Source of the DNA: Dermatemys mawii
Lineage: Eukaryota; Chordata; Testudines; Dermatemydidae
Direction of reading: 5' to 3'
Length of the DNA: 64,000 bases
Assembly: GCA_007922305.1 (NCBI GenBank)
Contig: ML677335.1
Coordinates: 39,794,887 to 39,858,886, forward strand
Made by a program: the position numbers and the translations under genes. A model generated the notes under the pieces. It saw only the letters and a list, made by a program, of their open reading frames with translations, did not search any database and was not told where the DNA came from. Positions 1 to 11,663 of this stretch are shown here, piece by piece (position 1 is the first letter of the stretch; each line of letters opens with the position of its first letter).

Positions 1-214
1 ACCACAAGCCATTGCGCCAGATCAGGAAGAGGTGTACTGTGGGATACATGCCCTAATGCGCTGCTCTTGATGCCGTATTAAGTGCCGCCAATGTGGCCAT
101 GCTATAGCGCTGGAGCATCTCAGTGTGGACATACAATAGCGCTATTATTATTGCTGTATAAGGCGAGCGCTATAAGCAATAGCGCTATAATTTTGTAAGT
201 GTAACCATACCCCT
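1..214. mobile_element. Truncated MITE (DNA transposon end)
   Basis: The stretch repeats the palindromic motif TATAGCGCT and variants of it (near 103, 140, 169 and 183). It ends in GTGTAACCATACCCCT, which resembles the outward end of a terminal inverted repeat. The other end would lie left of the window, so neither the full length nor the target duplication can be read. The superfamily is not certain; Harbinger-like or hAT-like are both possible. Confidence 0.45.
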
Positions 215-477
215 AGTTAATGGGTGCCATCAGGATTTCAAGCCACCATTAATGGCCCACACTTTGCATAATTACAATAGGACCTCTGAGTAATAATTCA
301 TATTCTTAGTTCTAGATACAAGAATGATACATTCATACAAAAAGGATGAACACCCTCAGTAGATTATAAGCTTTGTAATGATACCTTACAAGAGACCTTT
401 TGCATAAAGCATATTTCACTTACTTTATATTCACACTTATAAGCATAACTCCATAAACATATGGAGTGCAACATCAA

Positions 478-612
478 AAAGGGACCTTGTCAAAGGCTTT
501 ATGAAAATCTAAGTACACTATATTCACTGTATACCCCTTGTCCACATGTATGTTGACCCTCTCAAATAATTCTAGTAGATTGCTGAGCATTAAAGAAAAA
601 AGGGTTTGATCC
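478..612 (-). mobile_element. CR1 LINE fragment (reverse transcriptase part)
   Basis: This antisense scrap matches the same part of the larger CR1 copy at 20860-20990. Both carry GTCAAAGGCTTT, then CCTTGTCCACATG, then AATTCTA(G/A)TAGATTG in the same order. In the sense direction this is the piece of the reverse transcriptase that encodes the fingers/palm segment with an AFDKV-like motif in better copies. It is short and damaged and cannot be coding. Confidence 0.7.
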
Positions 613-1417
613 TGGTCCTAATGAACTCTATGACAGAACTCTCATTGACATCAGTAGTGCAGAATCAGGTATGGGGAGAAGCAAACCATAAATTTCCAAG
701 GAGTTTCACCAGCTTCCCTTTTTTCCTTTCTTTCTTTTTTAGTGTATTGGAAAGGATGAAAGATTAAAATGAGAAAAATAGCTATGACGGATAACGTAAA
801 ATCTCTACATCCATTGATCTAACCTTGATGCAAATGTATATGTGTCACCAATATTGATGGGAAAAGTTAGAAGAACAAGCAAAATGCAGTTAGAAGAATA
901 CATTTGCGGCACTGCCATCTCTGAAGACTGAGAGGCTCTATTAATAATAAAATGTACTTTAGATGAAGAATAAATAAACTTGTTCAATGAATAAATTAGT
1001 TCTGCATGATTCTATGTTGGTATTATGTACATGAAGCAGCTCCCTAATGGAGACTAGTTTAATGATTGAATTAACTATAACTGAGCTGTGCTGCATTTTT
1101 AATAAATCTAGGTGTAGACAAGTGTGTCCTGTGCTTATATATAATGCATGGATTTTCAGTTTAATGCAACAGATAGACCTTTTGGAATAAAGTCAGTCCA
1201 AAGACATGCTGTGTGTAAATGCCCATAGTATACGCTCTTTACAGGTGGCCTGTGGAGCTTATTAAAAAGAAACAGAAACATATGCTGCCCTATTTTATTT
1301 GTGAATGGGGTTGCACAGATTTGTGTGTCAGGGCAGCATTTGCAAATGCAAAAATCTCTAAGATATCAAATCACTGGTTAATATGAACAAAGACATTTAG
1401 TGATCAGTACTCCATGA
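613..1417. other. AT-rich DNA, nothing recognised
   Basis: No repeat family, exon-like frame or RNA gene is evident. There is only a polypyrimidine tract near 715-740. Confidence 0.5.
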
Positions 1418-1419
1418 GT

Positions 1420-1975
1420 ATGTCTGGACTAGGGTTTAACTCTAATAAATTGCTTGCCAATTAACTCAAGTTAACTAACATTGTACATGCCAATCAAAGC
1501 ACATTGTAAATACTTGTCTCAAAGCACATGTTGATGATGCACCATAGTGGTATGTTCAGAATAGAATAAGAGGTTATTTTTGTTTTGTTTTTTTGTTCTT
1601 TTTTGGGGGAGGGGGCGGGGGTTCTAAAACAATAACAAAGAAAAAAACCCAAAACCCACAACACCACTGCACCTATATTGGCTACCACATTTTAACTAAC
1701 AAGTTTTAAAACCTTTTTGTATACAAGCCAAGCTGTATTTTAAATAGGATTCACCTCGACCATCTAACATATTAAAATACAACTTGCCCTATATTCACCA
1801 GAGTTTTAAAATATATTGGATAATAAGCTGAAAACATAAATTCCTTTTATACTACCTCTGCCTAGGGTAAAGCACAGACCTTTCTGGAATGTCTAGATGA
1901 GCATTTTTAATAATGTCTGCTAACTTGAGTCAATTATCACCCAATTAACTTGCGTTAAGACTACAATTTTGTAAT
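1420..1975. mobile_element. Possible MITE with inverted ends
   Basis: Near the left end is CCAATTAACTCAAGTTAAC (about 1458-1476). Near the right end is CTAACTTGAGTCAATTATC (about 1920-1938), followed by CCCAATTAACTTGCGTT. The two ends are imperfect inverted copies of each other. The middle is AT-rich and non-coding apart from a T-rich and G-rich tract around 1577-1620. The ends are diverged and I cannot fix a target duplication, so boundaries are approximate. Confidence 0.4.
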
Positions 1976-2344
1976 TTGAGGCAATGTCTGCTCAGGGCCA
2001 CTCAGGAGAGTGAAGGCAAATCAAGTAAAATATATGATATCAATGTGCATAAGCTGAATGACATTAAACACCCACATGGATTCCTCATTCAGGGGTGTAA
2101 TATGCTCTAATTTGTACATACTGATATCTCACTTTTTGTTGATTTGCATCAACTTTTCTGGGTGTTCTTATCTCGATAAACCATAGGCATACCCTATATG
2201 GCCACCTTCTGCTCCCCACATGTGAGCCTTTCCTGCCTACTGGGTTCCCCATAGTCTGAGAGAGTTGGAAGCAATTTCCACAAAACCGCTCCAATCTAGG
2301 TGATTTCCTCAAAATTCCACAGATCTTCTATTTCCTTTTCCCAC

Positions 2345-2468
2345 TAGGGTGATCAGATGTCCTGATTTTTTAGGGACAGTCCTGGTTTTGGGGTCTCTTT
2401 CTTATATAGGCTCCTGTTACCCTCCACCCCCTGTCCTATTTTTTCGCACTTGCTATCTGGTCACCCTA
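2345..2468. mobile_element. Short MITE, TA-flanked, Tc1/mariner-like
   Basis: The left end is TAGGGTGATCAGATGTCCTG and the right end is CTATCTGGTCACCCTA; they are inverted copies of about 14 bp, and the TA at each end is compatible with Tc1/mariner-type insertion. A second, more diverged copy lies in reverse at 22236-22371. Translating both copies gives similar nonsense peptides (..RCP.F.GTV..LG..SY.G..Y.PP..), so the short open frames here only reflect shared transposon DNA. Confidence 0.7.
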
Positions 2469-3204
2469 TCTCCTACAGATGCTTTAACACTTCTATATGT
2501 ATGGGGAAGAAAGCATGAAACGGGATATGACAGCTTGCATTTGGTGTAGTGTTTGAGATGCAAGAGCTGAAAGTTGAAAGCAGAGAGGCTGCTTGTGTCT
2601 GAAAGGAGGCAAGCAAAATTTACATGTAAAGATGCGCTTCAAGCCCATTTACAGCAGCGGGCATAGGTCATACTGTGTCAAAGTCAAAATAGGGTAGCCA
2701 ATGCTTGCCCCATAGTGGCTAATTATCCATAGTAATAGTTTTCCCAGATGAAATCTTCTATTTTTTAATTCCATCTGTTCATTTAGAATGTAGGCTATTT
2801 GAACAGAAAGGTTTTAAAGTTCTCTAATACACTTGTCAACCTCTTTCCTCTTGGTCTATTCTTTGCATTCCATTAGTTCAGGACAGTAAAGCTGATCAGC
2901 TGATTTTCACTTTGGCAATAGATATTTTTAGTTACCTTTTCTCCTGCACTAACACAATGCTTTTGTGACTGGTTTCTCAACAGTATAAGAGAATTATATA
3001 AATCTAAATTATGTTCAGATGGGCACTGTCTTGAACACAATGAGATAATTGCACACATGTATTTCCTTGTTATTTTGCTATTTAAAAGCAAAAAATAACA
3101 CTATGTTGATACATGTCTTTAAAGGACACTGAGAAAATAGATTTTAAAAAATATTATGAAATATCCAAAAATTTATTTAAAGGGCATTTCCTCCCAGTAT
3201 ATAT

Positions 3205-3285
3205 TTACACGTGTGTGTGTAATATATCTGTATATAGATACCTATCTATCTATCTATCTATCTATAGATATAGATAGATATATAA
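3205..3285. repeat. Microsatellite (TATC)n with inverted TAGA tract
   Basis: A short GTGTGTGTGT run is followed by about six TATC units from 3241, then TATAGATATAGATAGATA, the reverse complement of the first run. The whole stretch is a self-complementary simple repeat. Confidence 0.85.
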
Positions 3286-3319
3286 TTGTAAGTGATGATA
3301 TATTTTCAATTCCTATTAC

Positions 3320-3480
3320 CCATTTATACTCAATCATAAGCTGGTTCATTTATAAGCTGACCCCACCAAGATGGTTAAACAATGGAAAATTTTTATGACC
3401 CATTCATAAGCCGACCCTATAATTCAGGCGCTATGTCCCACCTGTTCCTCTTCTAGCCGTTCATAAGCTGATTCTCCTTT
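3320..3480. repeat. Dispersed repeat with TTCATAAGC(T/C)GA motif
   Basis: Variants of TTCATAAGCTGA occur four times in about 140 bp (near 3334, 3347, 3403 and 3461), each followed by CCC or TTC. This looks like a decayed interspersed repeat rather than unique DNA. I do not recognise its class. Confidence 0.4.
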
Positions 3481-3925
3481 TCTGATGCTTCCCTTTTTTA
3501 CTAAAAAAAAAAGAAAAGAAAAGAAAAAGGCTTAGAACAAGTATATACAGTAGCTTTTGTAGAATGTAAGATTGCATAACCTACTTTTTGACACTATCTG
3601 GATTGCTTGTCAATATAATACAATTAGAATAACATTAAATATCCTGTCTTAAAGAAATTGGGATTTGACTATATTGAACTGTTTTAATACTCAAGATATT
3701 CTACTGCAGTTTGCAAAGTGTAGAGTAAGGTGCTGGTTGTGCAAGGGCTGCATAGACAAATAGGCAGATGTTGTTGGCCTGATTCTGTGGAGGTCATACA
3801 CTCACCAGTCTTTCTGCAGTGGTAATATCTCATGAGAAGAGGGCAAGGGGGTTGGTGGCACTAGGGATAGTACATCTTTTCTCTCTCTTCATCCTGTCAG
3901 AGCTCAATTAAAAATAAACTTGGTA

Positions 3926-4089
3926 CAGACACTCCCCATTGTTTCATTCCGGAGCACCTTGTGCAACTCAAATTCTGTGTAAGTTGGAAACGTATCTCCA
4001 ACCATCCCAAAAAACCCCCAAACCCTCCTATTTCTAGCTTAGAGAACTTTTTCTGTAAGCTCAGGTTTACGTAACTTGGGGAGCGTCTA
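3926..4089. mobile_element. Pogo/Tigger-like MITE
   Basis: The left end TACAGACACTCCCCA and the right end TGGGGAGCGTCTATA are inverted copies, with TA immediately outside each end (3924-3925 and 4090-4091). Inside are GTAAGTTGGA and TTTACGTAACTTGG, also an inverted pair. Length 164 bp, no coding capacity. Confidence 0.6.
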
Positions 4090-4091
4090 TA

Positions 4092-5347
4092 CTATATATT
4101 AATATTGAGGATCTCTATTTAATGGGATCTCAATAGTGGGGAGGACACAATGGAGCCAGAATGGAAATGTGATCTCTGCAAATGACTCTGGTCTCCTGTA
4201 GATCCTTGGGGATCTCATGCAGTTTATTCTGCAGGTCCTGAAGAAGAGACCCCCTTCTTATGGATTTTACCATAGAATGAGGGGACAGTCTAGCTGCCTA
4301 CAAGGTGTTGAACCACCCCCACCTTCTACTGAAGTTAGTAAGGCTGTGTGCGCTGAAGAATCATTCACCCACAGATTTCGATAGTAGCTCTCTAATTACT
4401 GTTAGTAGTAATTACAGCAGGGAGATTTTCAAAGCTGTCTAAGTGATTTTATGTCTAATTCCTGTTAATTTTAATGAAAATTAAAGTGCTCCTACAGCAT
4501 TCTCTCTCATTTGTCATGGGGTTTTCATTTTCTCCTGTAAAGTCACTGGTAATGGACAGTACAAACTCTGGTTTAGGCTGGAATTTTCAAAGGATCCAGT
4601 TGTGATACAGAGGGTGTCTTTTTCCCTTTGGCTTTGTTGAAATATGTCTCTTGGTTGATTGTTTACTGACAATTTTTTTTTTCAAATGGAGGGGGGAAAA
4701 AACCTTGATACTCCCAAGACTGGGTGTTTTTCTTGAGATTGGGCATTTTTTAAAAAAAGAGATGCTTTAGTTCAAATGAGAATTAAGTAAAGAAAGTTCT
4801 ATGCCTGTGTTATGCAGAAAGACAGACTAGATGATCACAGTGCATCTATCTGCTCACATTTGCAGCTCAAACACTATGGAGTAGTATGTATTTACAAAAA
4901 AAAGAAAAAGAGAAAGACAAGTGGATTTCAAAGTATTTATGGTGATTTTTTGTGTCTGAAAAAAATTTAATTAATATCCTGTCCCCATCCATTAGTGTAG
5001 TAGTTGAGTGATGGCACACAGTGTATGGAGAACCATTCTAGTGCAAAAGTACAGGCATTATTTCCAGGTCAGTGGTGCTTTTCTGGATGAGCTGTTGGTT
5101 TTCTTTGCCACTGACTTAATGGTCTAGCTCTGAAATATTTTGCTGCTATCTCCAATATGTTTACAGCTTATGTGTGGCAAAGCTGGGCCATGTTCCTCCC
5201 CTTTGGTTTTCCCATAGAAATTTGGTCTTTGGTTTAGTTTGGGCTAAATGGAAAGAAAAGAAAAGAAAAGGAGGACAAAGGAGACAGGGCAGAAGAGAAG
5301 AAGATATGAGGGAGAAGTGTACAGTACAGTAGCATTAATTGTCATTG
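4092..5347. other. AT-rich DNA, nothing recognised
   Basis: No repeat family or exon-like frame is evident. There is a short purine-rich AAAGA tract at about 5250-5275. Confidence 0.45.
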
Positions 5348-5355
5348 GTCCATGC

Positions 5356-5665
5356 CAGGGATAGGCAACCTATGGCATGCGTGCTGAAGACAGCACATGA
5401 GCAGATTTTCAGTGGCACTCACACTGCCTGAGTCCTGGCCACTGGTCTGGGGGGCTCTGCATTTTAATTTAATTTTAAATGAAGCTTCTTAAACATTTAA
5501 AAACCCTATTTACTTTACATACAACAACTGTTTAGTTATATATTAAAGACTTATAGAAAGAGACCTTCTAAAAACATTAAAATGTATGACTGGCACATGA
5601 AACCTTAAATGAGAGTGAATAAAAGAAGACTCGGCACACCTCTTCTGAAAGGTTGCTGACCCCTG
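5356..5665. mobile_element. Non-autonomous hAT element, 310 bp
   Basis: Terminal inverted repeats are CAGGGATAGGCAACCTAT at the left and, reversed, CAGGGGTCAGCAACCTTT at the right. An exact 8-bp target duplication GTCCATGC flanks the element (5348-5355 and 5666-5673), as expected for hAT transposition. The last 40 bp are nearly identical to the right end of the element at 55630-56322, so both belong to one family, but the insides differ: this copy has an AT-rich middle. It has no transposase frame. Confidence 0.93.
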
Positions 5666-5800
5666 GTCCATGCCATTCTAATACTGTTGAGTGCCTGCTA
5701 CTTTGTATCCAATTGCATTCCATTGGGAGGATTAATACAGATATTGCCAGCAAACCATGTTTTCCATATCAAAATTGGCTCTGGATTTCCAGCAGCAATA

Positions 5801-6117
5801 CAGTAGAACCTCCGAATTATGAACACCTTGGGAATGTTCATAACTCTGAAATGTGTATAGCTCTGAACAAAACATTATGGTTGTTCTTTCAAAAGTTTAC
5901 AGCTGAACAATGACTTAATACAGCTTTGAAACTTTACTGTGCAGAAGAAAAATGCTGCTTTCCCTTAATTTTTGTAATAGTTTATGTTTAACACAGTACT
6001 TCACTGTATTTGTCTTTTTTTTCCCTTTCTTGTCTCTGCTGCTGCCTGATTGTGTACTTCCAGTTCCAAATGAGGTGTGTGGTTGACTGGTCAGTTCATA
6101 ACTCTGAAGTTCTATTC
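5801..6117. mobile_element. Tigger-like (pogo) MITE, 317 bp
   Basis: The left end begins CAGTAGAACCTCCGAATTAT and the right end reads GTTCATAACTCTGAAGTTCT. These are inverted repeats with the internal repeat GTTCATAACTCTGAA in both arms. TA flanks both sides (5799-5800 and 6118-6119). The sequence resembles the Tigger family as I know it from vertebrate genomes. The open frame that runs from 5653 to 5913 crosses from a hAT element into this one and is not a gene. Confidence 0.85.
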
Positions 6118-6127
6118 TATTTTAGCT

Positions 6128-7385
6128 CAAAGGACAGTCTTGGCTCTACTCTCTCTTAAACCACTTAACCTTGCCTTTTTTAAAACACTAACAGGTGAAC
6201 AGTTTGATGGATTTACGGATTTTAGATGAGTGTCATAGGATTATCTCCCAGGACAGATGCAGTGAGGCTGCCCTGGAAAAGTGCTTTTGTTTGTTTTTTT
6301 TGTTTTTTCCTATTTATTTCTTTTCCCTGACTGCTACATTAGCCACTAGACATTCCCTTTACACTTTAACATCCCCATTAAGCAGGTTGGCAATTGAGGC
6401 CTCACATCTATTTCTTGTCTATCGCCATGTCATAGAGTTGACAAATCACCTCATGAATGATGTAGCAGAAGTGCCATTTCATTCAATGGGTTGTAACAAG
6501 CCTAATTTCAGTGGGAGGATGGAGAATCTGAGGAATGGTTGTAAAAACAAAATAAAGGCAGCCTTTCATAATAGACCTAAAGTTTTTCCGAAATTTTTCT
6601 GGGCTCAACATCCCACAATACAGTAGGTGTTGTCTTGCCATTAGCCCGAGCACCACTCATATAATGACATCACAACACACAATCCATTGAGATAAAAATG
6701 GCAGGATAGAGGCCAAATTTTACCAATTTAATCACGGTTGCTATTTGGGAAGATAATTGAGTGTACTAGGTGTCATCACAGTAATTCTGCTTGTAGTCTA
6801 AATATCAAGATTTGAAAAATCATTTTCCCTGTAAGAGCATTTGGTACATGTGAACCCTCAGACAACAATCATTCTATCCACTGATTGACCTCATTATAAA
6901 CAGAACTGCACATTGCAATGCACAGAAACAATTCAGAACTTTTATCTTACACTCTACAGTACTGCATTGTAGTTTGCCTCTGTGCAAATTCACTATTCTG
7001 TAATTGGGTTCTCCTGTATTTTACTTAAAATGTTTTGTGCAGTCTTTTAAACAAAAGAATTTGGAATACCACAGGTTGGTTACTTTGAATGCAAACTGAA
7101 TAATTATGTGATTTCTTAGATAAAGCAAAGTATATCTTGCAAGTGCCAAAACTTAATATTCATTCCATGTGGGATGGTGAGAGGGAACAGATAACACAAT
7201 ATAGCTGTAATGCAGAATTCACAGTGTTTTGAGTTATAATGTTCTAAGACACCTGGTTGGAAGGTGAAGCATGAACCAGCATAGCTGGTTCTATGTAACT
7301 GGGCAGAGCACAACCAGTATGTCACCAGGCAAGGAAGGCATTAATGATAAGAAAATCTTTCAGAATAAGATTTTATGCACACATG
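6128..7385. other. Unassigned DNA with one 143-codon open frame
   Basis: An open frame on the plus strand (6195-6626) encodes a 143-residue peptide with a Phe/Leu-rich stretch near residue 35. I see no domain, no signal of a known family and no upstream promoter. The DNA from about 6390 to 6590 lacks any repeat I recognise and is less AT-rich than its surroundings. It is probably an accidental frame, or less likely conserved non-coding DNA. Confidence 0.3.
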
Positions 7386-7389
7386 AACC

Positions 7390-7472
7390 AAGTCTGGTTT
7401 CCAGGGGTGTTGAGCACCCACAATTGCTACTGAAAGAGAGCTAGTTTTTCAACACTTCTGGAAATCAGGTCC
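7390..7472. repeat. Palindromic repeat relic
   Basis: CTGGTTTCCAGGGGTGTTGA on the left is answered by TTCAACACTTCTGGAAATCAG on the right, an imperfect inverted repeat around a short centre. It resembles the ends of an old MITE, as do 24655-24780 and 33353-33551, whose ends also contain a TTTTCA(A/G)A core. Confidence 0.5.
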
Positions 7473-7474
7473 AT

Positions 7475-8185
7475 ATACGGTTCTTCTTTGAGTGGTCTCT
7501 GCACATTCAACGCTCATAAGTTGGGTCGATGGTGATGCACCCCTGGCACATCCCATGAAAGGGGAATGTACAGAGAACATCTAAAAAGAACTCCAGTTAC
7601 AGGAGAGTAATAATCATTTCCCTGCATGATTGTTTTGCCAAATTGGAACCGTTTCCCAACAGAGAGATTAAAAAACTTCAGTGATTTTGTTTAGCATTCT
7701 GCTCTTGTGAATGTGGAAGAACAAATGGCTGAACAGAACATTGTTTCTGAGCAAAGTTTTGCATTACTCTGACATTTGGAACCACAGATACTGGAGAATA
7801 GAGTGGTTACTGACTGGTAAAATCTTGATAACCAGAAATAGGGAGGGGAATGACCTTCAGTCTGTAAAGATCACTACAGAATATTATCATAAGTGTCCTA
7901 TTGAATTGGATTTTGTGTCTTCCAAAATTAGTGATGGGCCCTATAGAGTGTGGCATTTGTATCAGTTACTGTTTTCTGTGTACTGAATCTTTAAATAAAT
8001 GGAAGACACTCCCCCAGATTCTGTTTTGTATTTATATGCTGCCTGCTCCAAGGTAAACATGTATACTATGTGCTCTTTCTTGAAGCCCATTCTGTTGTTC
8101 TTTCTTAGTTTTGGTGGCTATTCTGGCTAAAGCAAATGATTATTCTTTGTAAAATAATATCTGTGTAATCTCATCCACAAATACA
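7475..8185. other. Unassigned AT-rich DNA
   Basis: A 91-codon frame at 7711-7986 has no recognisable domain. No repeat family is recognised. Confidence 0.35.
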
Positions 8186-8189
8186 AATT

Positions 8190-8749
8190 CAGCTATCATC
8201 CCAACAGTGATGACTCTCAGATCTACCTCTCTGCTCAAGATTTTTCTCCTTCTGTCCAAATTAAAATCTTGGCCTGTCTTTCTGATATCTCCTTATGGAC
8301 ATCTATCACTCAGCTTAAGCTCAATATGGGTAAAATAGAACTCCTAGGTTTCACCCCCCCTCCCCCCCGCAGCTTTTTTGGCACTACCGTCTTTCTTGAT
8401 GTGGACAATATCACCAATCTTGCCTGTCACTCAGCCCCATAACCTGGGCATCATCTTTGACACAACCTAAATGTGAGGACCTAGAAAGAGGTCTATGTTT
8501 AAATCTTGACACTTCTTTGTGCATAATTTCTCTAAGATATCCTTTTCCTATATATCCACACAGCTAAAACTTTCATCCAGATCCTCATCATCTCCTGTCT
8601 TGAGTATTGCAACAGCTTTTTCTCTGACCTGGACAAAAGGTATTTTTTCCTACTCAGACCTATTTAGAATGCTGTTGCAAAGATGACACCCTTCTCTTTT
8701 CATTCCTCTGGCTCCCCCTTCTCTCTGGCTATGTCTGTTGTATGAGCTA
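8190..8749 (+). mobile_element. L2/CR1-superfamily LINE, 5' segment of a split copy
   Basis: The order of recognisable segments is that of the C-terminal reverse-transcriptase region of an L2-like LINE in sense orientation: ATCTACCTCTCTGCTCAAG, TAAAATAGAACTCCTAGG, AACCTGGGCATCATC, and CTTGAGTATTGCAACAGC (the L..Y.N motif region). It is broken by stops and indels. The copy is interrupted after about 8749 by another element and resumes at about 9163. Confidence 0.65.
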
Positions 8750-9162
8750 GGGGTGTACACCGACTCACCCTAGCTCTCATTGAACTAGTACAAGTTAGAG
8801 CCCTGCACCATAATAGTAGGAGCATGTAAAAGTGGATATTGCAGGGTGGGACTGAGATCCTGTGGGTCACACAAGACTTGCTGCCATAATAGCAGGAGTG
8901 GGTGTCAGTGGGTATTGCAGAGTGAGATTAAAAATAATCCCACACAGGGCTCTAGTGCAAGTATAAATATCTATTCAGTTGCAGTAGCACTGTTAGTGGC
9001 AGAGGAGGTACATCTGAGCCATGCCTGGTACAAATTTGCCTGAAACTGGTGCTACCATGGCTACACTGCTATTTATGCTCGCTCCATATTTATGCTTGAT
9101 CAGAGCTAGCACAAATATGTGTGTGCAAGCAGGGGACTCACAGCCTTAGGGTATGTTTACAC
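8750..9162. mobile_element. DNA element inserted into the L2-like LINE
   Basis: A 9-bp direct repeat TATGAGCTA lies at 8741-8749 and 9163-9171, exactly where the LINE sequence stops and restarts. A duplication of 8-9 bp suggests a hAT-type insertion. The ends GGGGTGTACACC and GGTATGTTTACAC share only a short inverted GTGTA core, so the superfamily is uncertain. Inside is a direct repeat of about 50 bp starting CCATAATAG(T/C)AGGAG at about 8808 and again at about 8883. There is no coding frame of note. Confidence 0.6.
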
Positions 9163-9690
9163 TATGAGCTATGTCATCCAACACAAGCTACTTGTCTTCA
9201 CTTCCAGTGCCCTTCATGGCCTATCTCTACCTATCATCCCTCATTCAATATAGAGAGGTCAGCTCTTGCTTCTTATTGGCCCATGATGACAGCCTCCATT
9301 CCCCATTTGCTATGTTTTCAAACTGGCACCTTTGTGCTTTCTTCTGGGCTTTCCCGCATGTCTTGAGAGGAGCTTTCTGTAAATACTTGTAAACCTCACT
9401 ATCTACTTTCAGATCCCTCCTTACAACTCTCCTTTGAGTGATGCTTACAAAAAACTTTGACAATAGTTAGAATGCTAGTGTACTGAAACCACTGCCTTTC
9501 ATGCTGACAATACTGTCTCACTTGTTCCTTGAACCTCCCTATCTTTCTGTCTGCGTCCGTTTCTTGTCTTTTATTGAGCTGTAAGCTCTGTGGGACACGA
9601 GCCTTCTTTTTGTTCTGGGTTTGTACAGCTTCTAGAAAAATGGTCCCTGACTAGTGCTTCCAAGTGCTACAGTAATACAAATACTAAAAT
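9163..9690 (+). mobile_element. L2/CR1-superfamily LINE, 3' segment with tail
   Basis: The LINE resumes with CACAAGCTACTTGTCTTCAC and CCCTTCATGGCCTATCTC, continues through TTACAACTCTCCTTTGA, and ends with the tail TTGTTCTGGGTTTGTACAGC followed by CTACAGTAATACAAATAC. The same tail occurs at 44400-44597. The short plus- and minus-strand frames here are remnants of this LINE. Confidence 0.7.
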
Positions 9691-9699
9691 AAGGCAAAA

Positions 9700-10440
9700 T
9701 CCCTGCATCAAACACCCTTGAACTTTGAAGAAATGTGGATCCACATGTCAACTTTGTGACTGAGGCCCATCTCTTTTAAAAATCAAGTGACATTTCCCTT
9801 ATTACAAATCTTTATCTTAGATCTCCTGTTTTAATGCAATCAGATTCTAAAATTAGGCATTGCTCTGTATTCTCTTTCTTTCCCCCCAGGACAATTACCA
9901 TAACCGGAGCTTTTTATTTAATGAATATGTTCCAAAGCAGCCATCATTCTGAGATTGATGATATAACGCTTCTCTGACTCTCCCCAGTCTGGCTAAGATA
10001 GTATGAGTTTGGGGAAAAGTACGGTGAGGAGCAGGATGGATGTGAGGCATTCAGCTTTCCAGTTTTAAAAACCTTATATTTTTGTTCTTCAGCCAGAAAG
10101 CAGAAGGGCCTGGGCATCCCTTATAGTTTAGTGGTTGAAACAACACCCACACTGGGCTTTTTATGAATGATTGTACAGTGCACAAAGGAGATGTTTTGGT
10201 CTTCCACCTGAAATGAAGACAGAATTTCACCTTTTTGTCCATGATGCAATACTTTAAAAAATGTGATGAAACACATGATAAGTTATTTTGCTAATGATAT
10301 TTTAAATACAGCCATTCCATAGGAAGTCCCCCTGTAAAGAAAAGCTACATTATGATATATCCAAGACCAAATGAAAGCAAAATGACATCTCAATCAAAGT
10401 CTAGTGGGGTGGTGGCCTTTTAACAGCAGATACATGCCTA
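9700..10440. other. Unassigned DNA
   Basis: No family recognised apart from a weak resemblance of 9705-9775 to old dispersed repeats. No gene is supported. Confidence 0.35.
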
Positions 10441-10449
10441 TGTGCGTAT

Positions 10450-10664
10450 AAGAATAAAGAACAGTGTACCTCCTGACAGTGAGATCTATTAGACAGTGGA
10501 GTAATTTCCTAAGGGACATGGTAGATGCTTTTTCTTGTAGTCATTTAACACTAGACTGGACAAAACACTGAAGAATACTCTGTGGAGAATAATCACTAAC
10601 AGCAGAGTGTTTGACCAGGTGACCCTCTAGTCTTGCCCACATCTGATTTCTGTGATTCTTGAAT
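10450..10664 (+). mobile_element. CR1 LINE 3' end
   Basis: The text runs TGAGATCTATTAGACAGTGG, then TTTCCTAAGGGACATGGTAG, then ACTAGACTGGACAAAACACT, then a degraded CCTCTAGTC...TTCTGTGATTCT end. This is the usual order of a CR1 3' end in sense orientation. A related block lies at 42835-43058. Confidence 0.7.
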
Positions 10665-11650
10665 TGACTCTTCAGGCTCTCAGCTATTTGATAGAGCCTT
10701 CCATCTGGGGCTATCACCCCTACTGGCAGGGGAAGTAATGACTTGTTGATATATTTTGAGGCTTTTTCTTAATTAGGTTTATATTCCTGCTGGGCCCAAG
10801 TCAATAAATTAAGCTACACTGGCAAACTGCTTCTTATCTCAACTTACAGTTGATCTAAAAAGTAACAGAAGTTATAATTTCTTGAAACTTTATAGGATAA
10901 TGTAGCAAGGGAAAACAAATTTAAATTATTTATTATTAGCAGGAAGCAGTACTGAAGGGAATTTGGGGGTATTTGAATGTGACCAGAGTTATTGTTTGTG
11001 AAAGAGATTTGATGCTTCATTAGAGGGGAGAAAAACTGCACCAAAATTCTTAATAACATGCTGATTAAAAGGAGCCAACTATTTAAATACAAGATTAGCA
11101 AATGCACACAGAGTTTGATAGATGAATACTGGATAGCTAGATACCTGATTCTGTATTTAAGTAACTTATATAATTTTTAGGAAATTCAAAATCTGTCATA
11201 GGTGGGAGGTTGGAGGTAAAGGTATTTGACCAACATTGAAAGAAAACAAGCATGGGGTATACACTGTAATTTACTAGGAGAGATGTGTTGGCCTGATTGT
11301 GATCTTCAACAGGTGTTTCTAGGACAGGGGATGCCTAGAAACGGAGAAGAGGGAATGTTCAGATATTATGGCTATGGAGCCCATAATAGTATTATGAAGT
11401 TGTATTTAGTCTATACTATTTCCGTTCCCTACACCGATTGCCAGTGTTTGAGCAGAATCTTTGCCCTGGGGCAAGATGTTCATGTTGTTTCCTTGGATCT
11501 ACAGCAGAAAGTTATGGATCTAATGAACAGAGACTTAGGCGAGCCAGAATGAAGTGTGTGACCATCCTTTGCTAGAAGATGAGTAAATATTTTTCCTTTG
11601 GACCTTTGAAAAATAGTCCTTTGTCTTCCTCCCAGGCCTTTGCATCCTAG
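10665..11650. other. Unassigned DNA
   Basis: A 108-codon plus-strand frame at 11226-11552 has no recognisable domain. No repeat family is recognised. Confidence 0.35.
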
Positions 11651-11663
11651 GAAGTCAAAAGAC

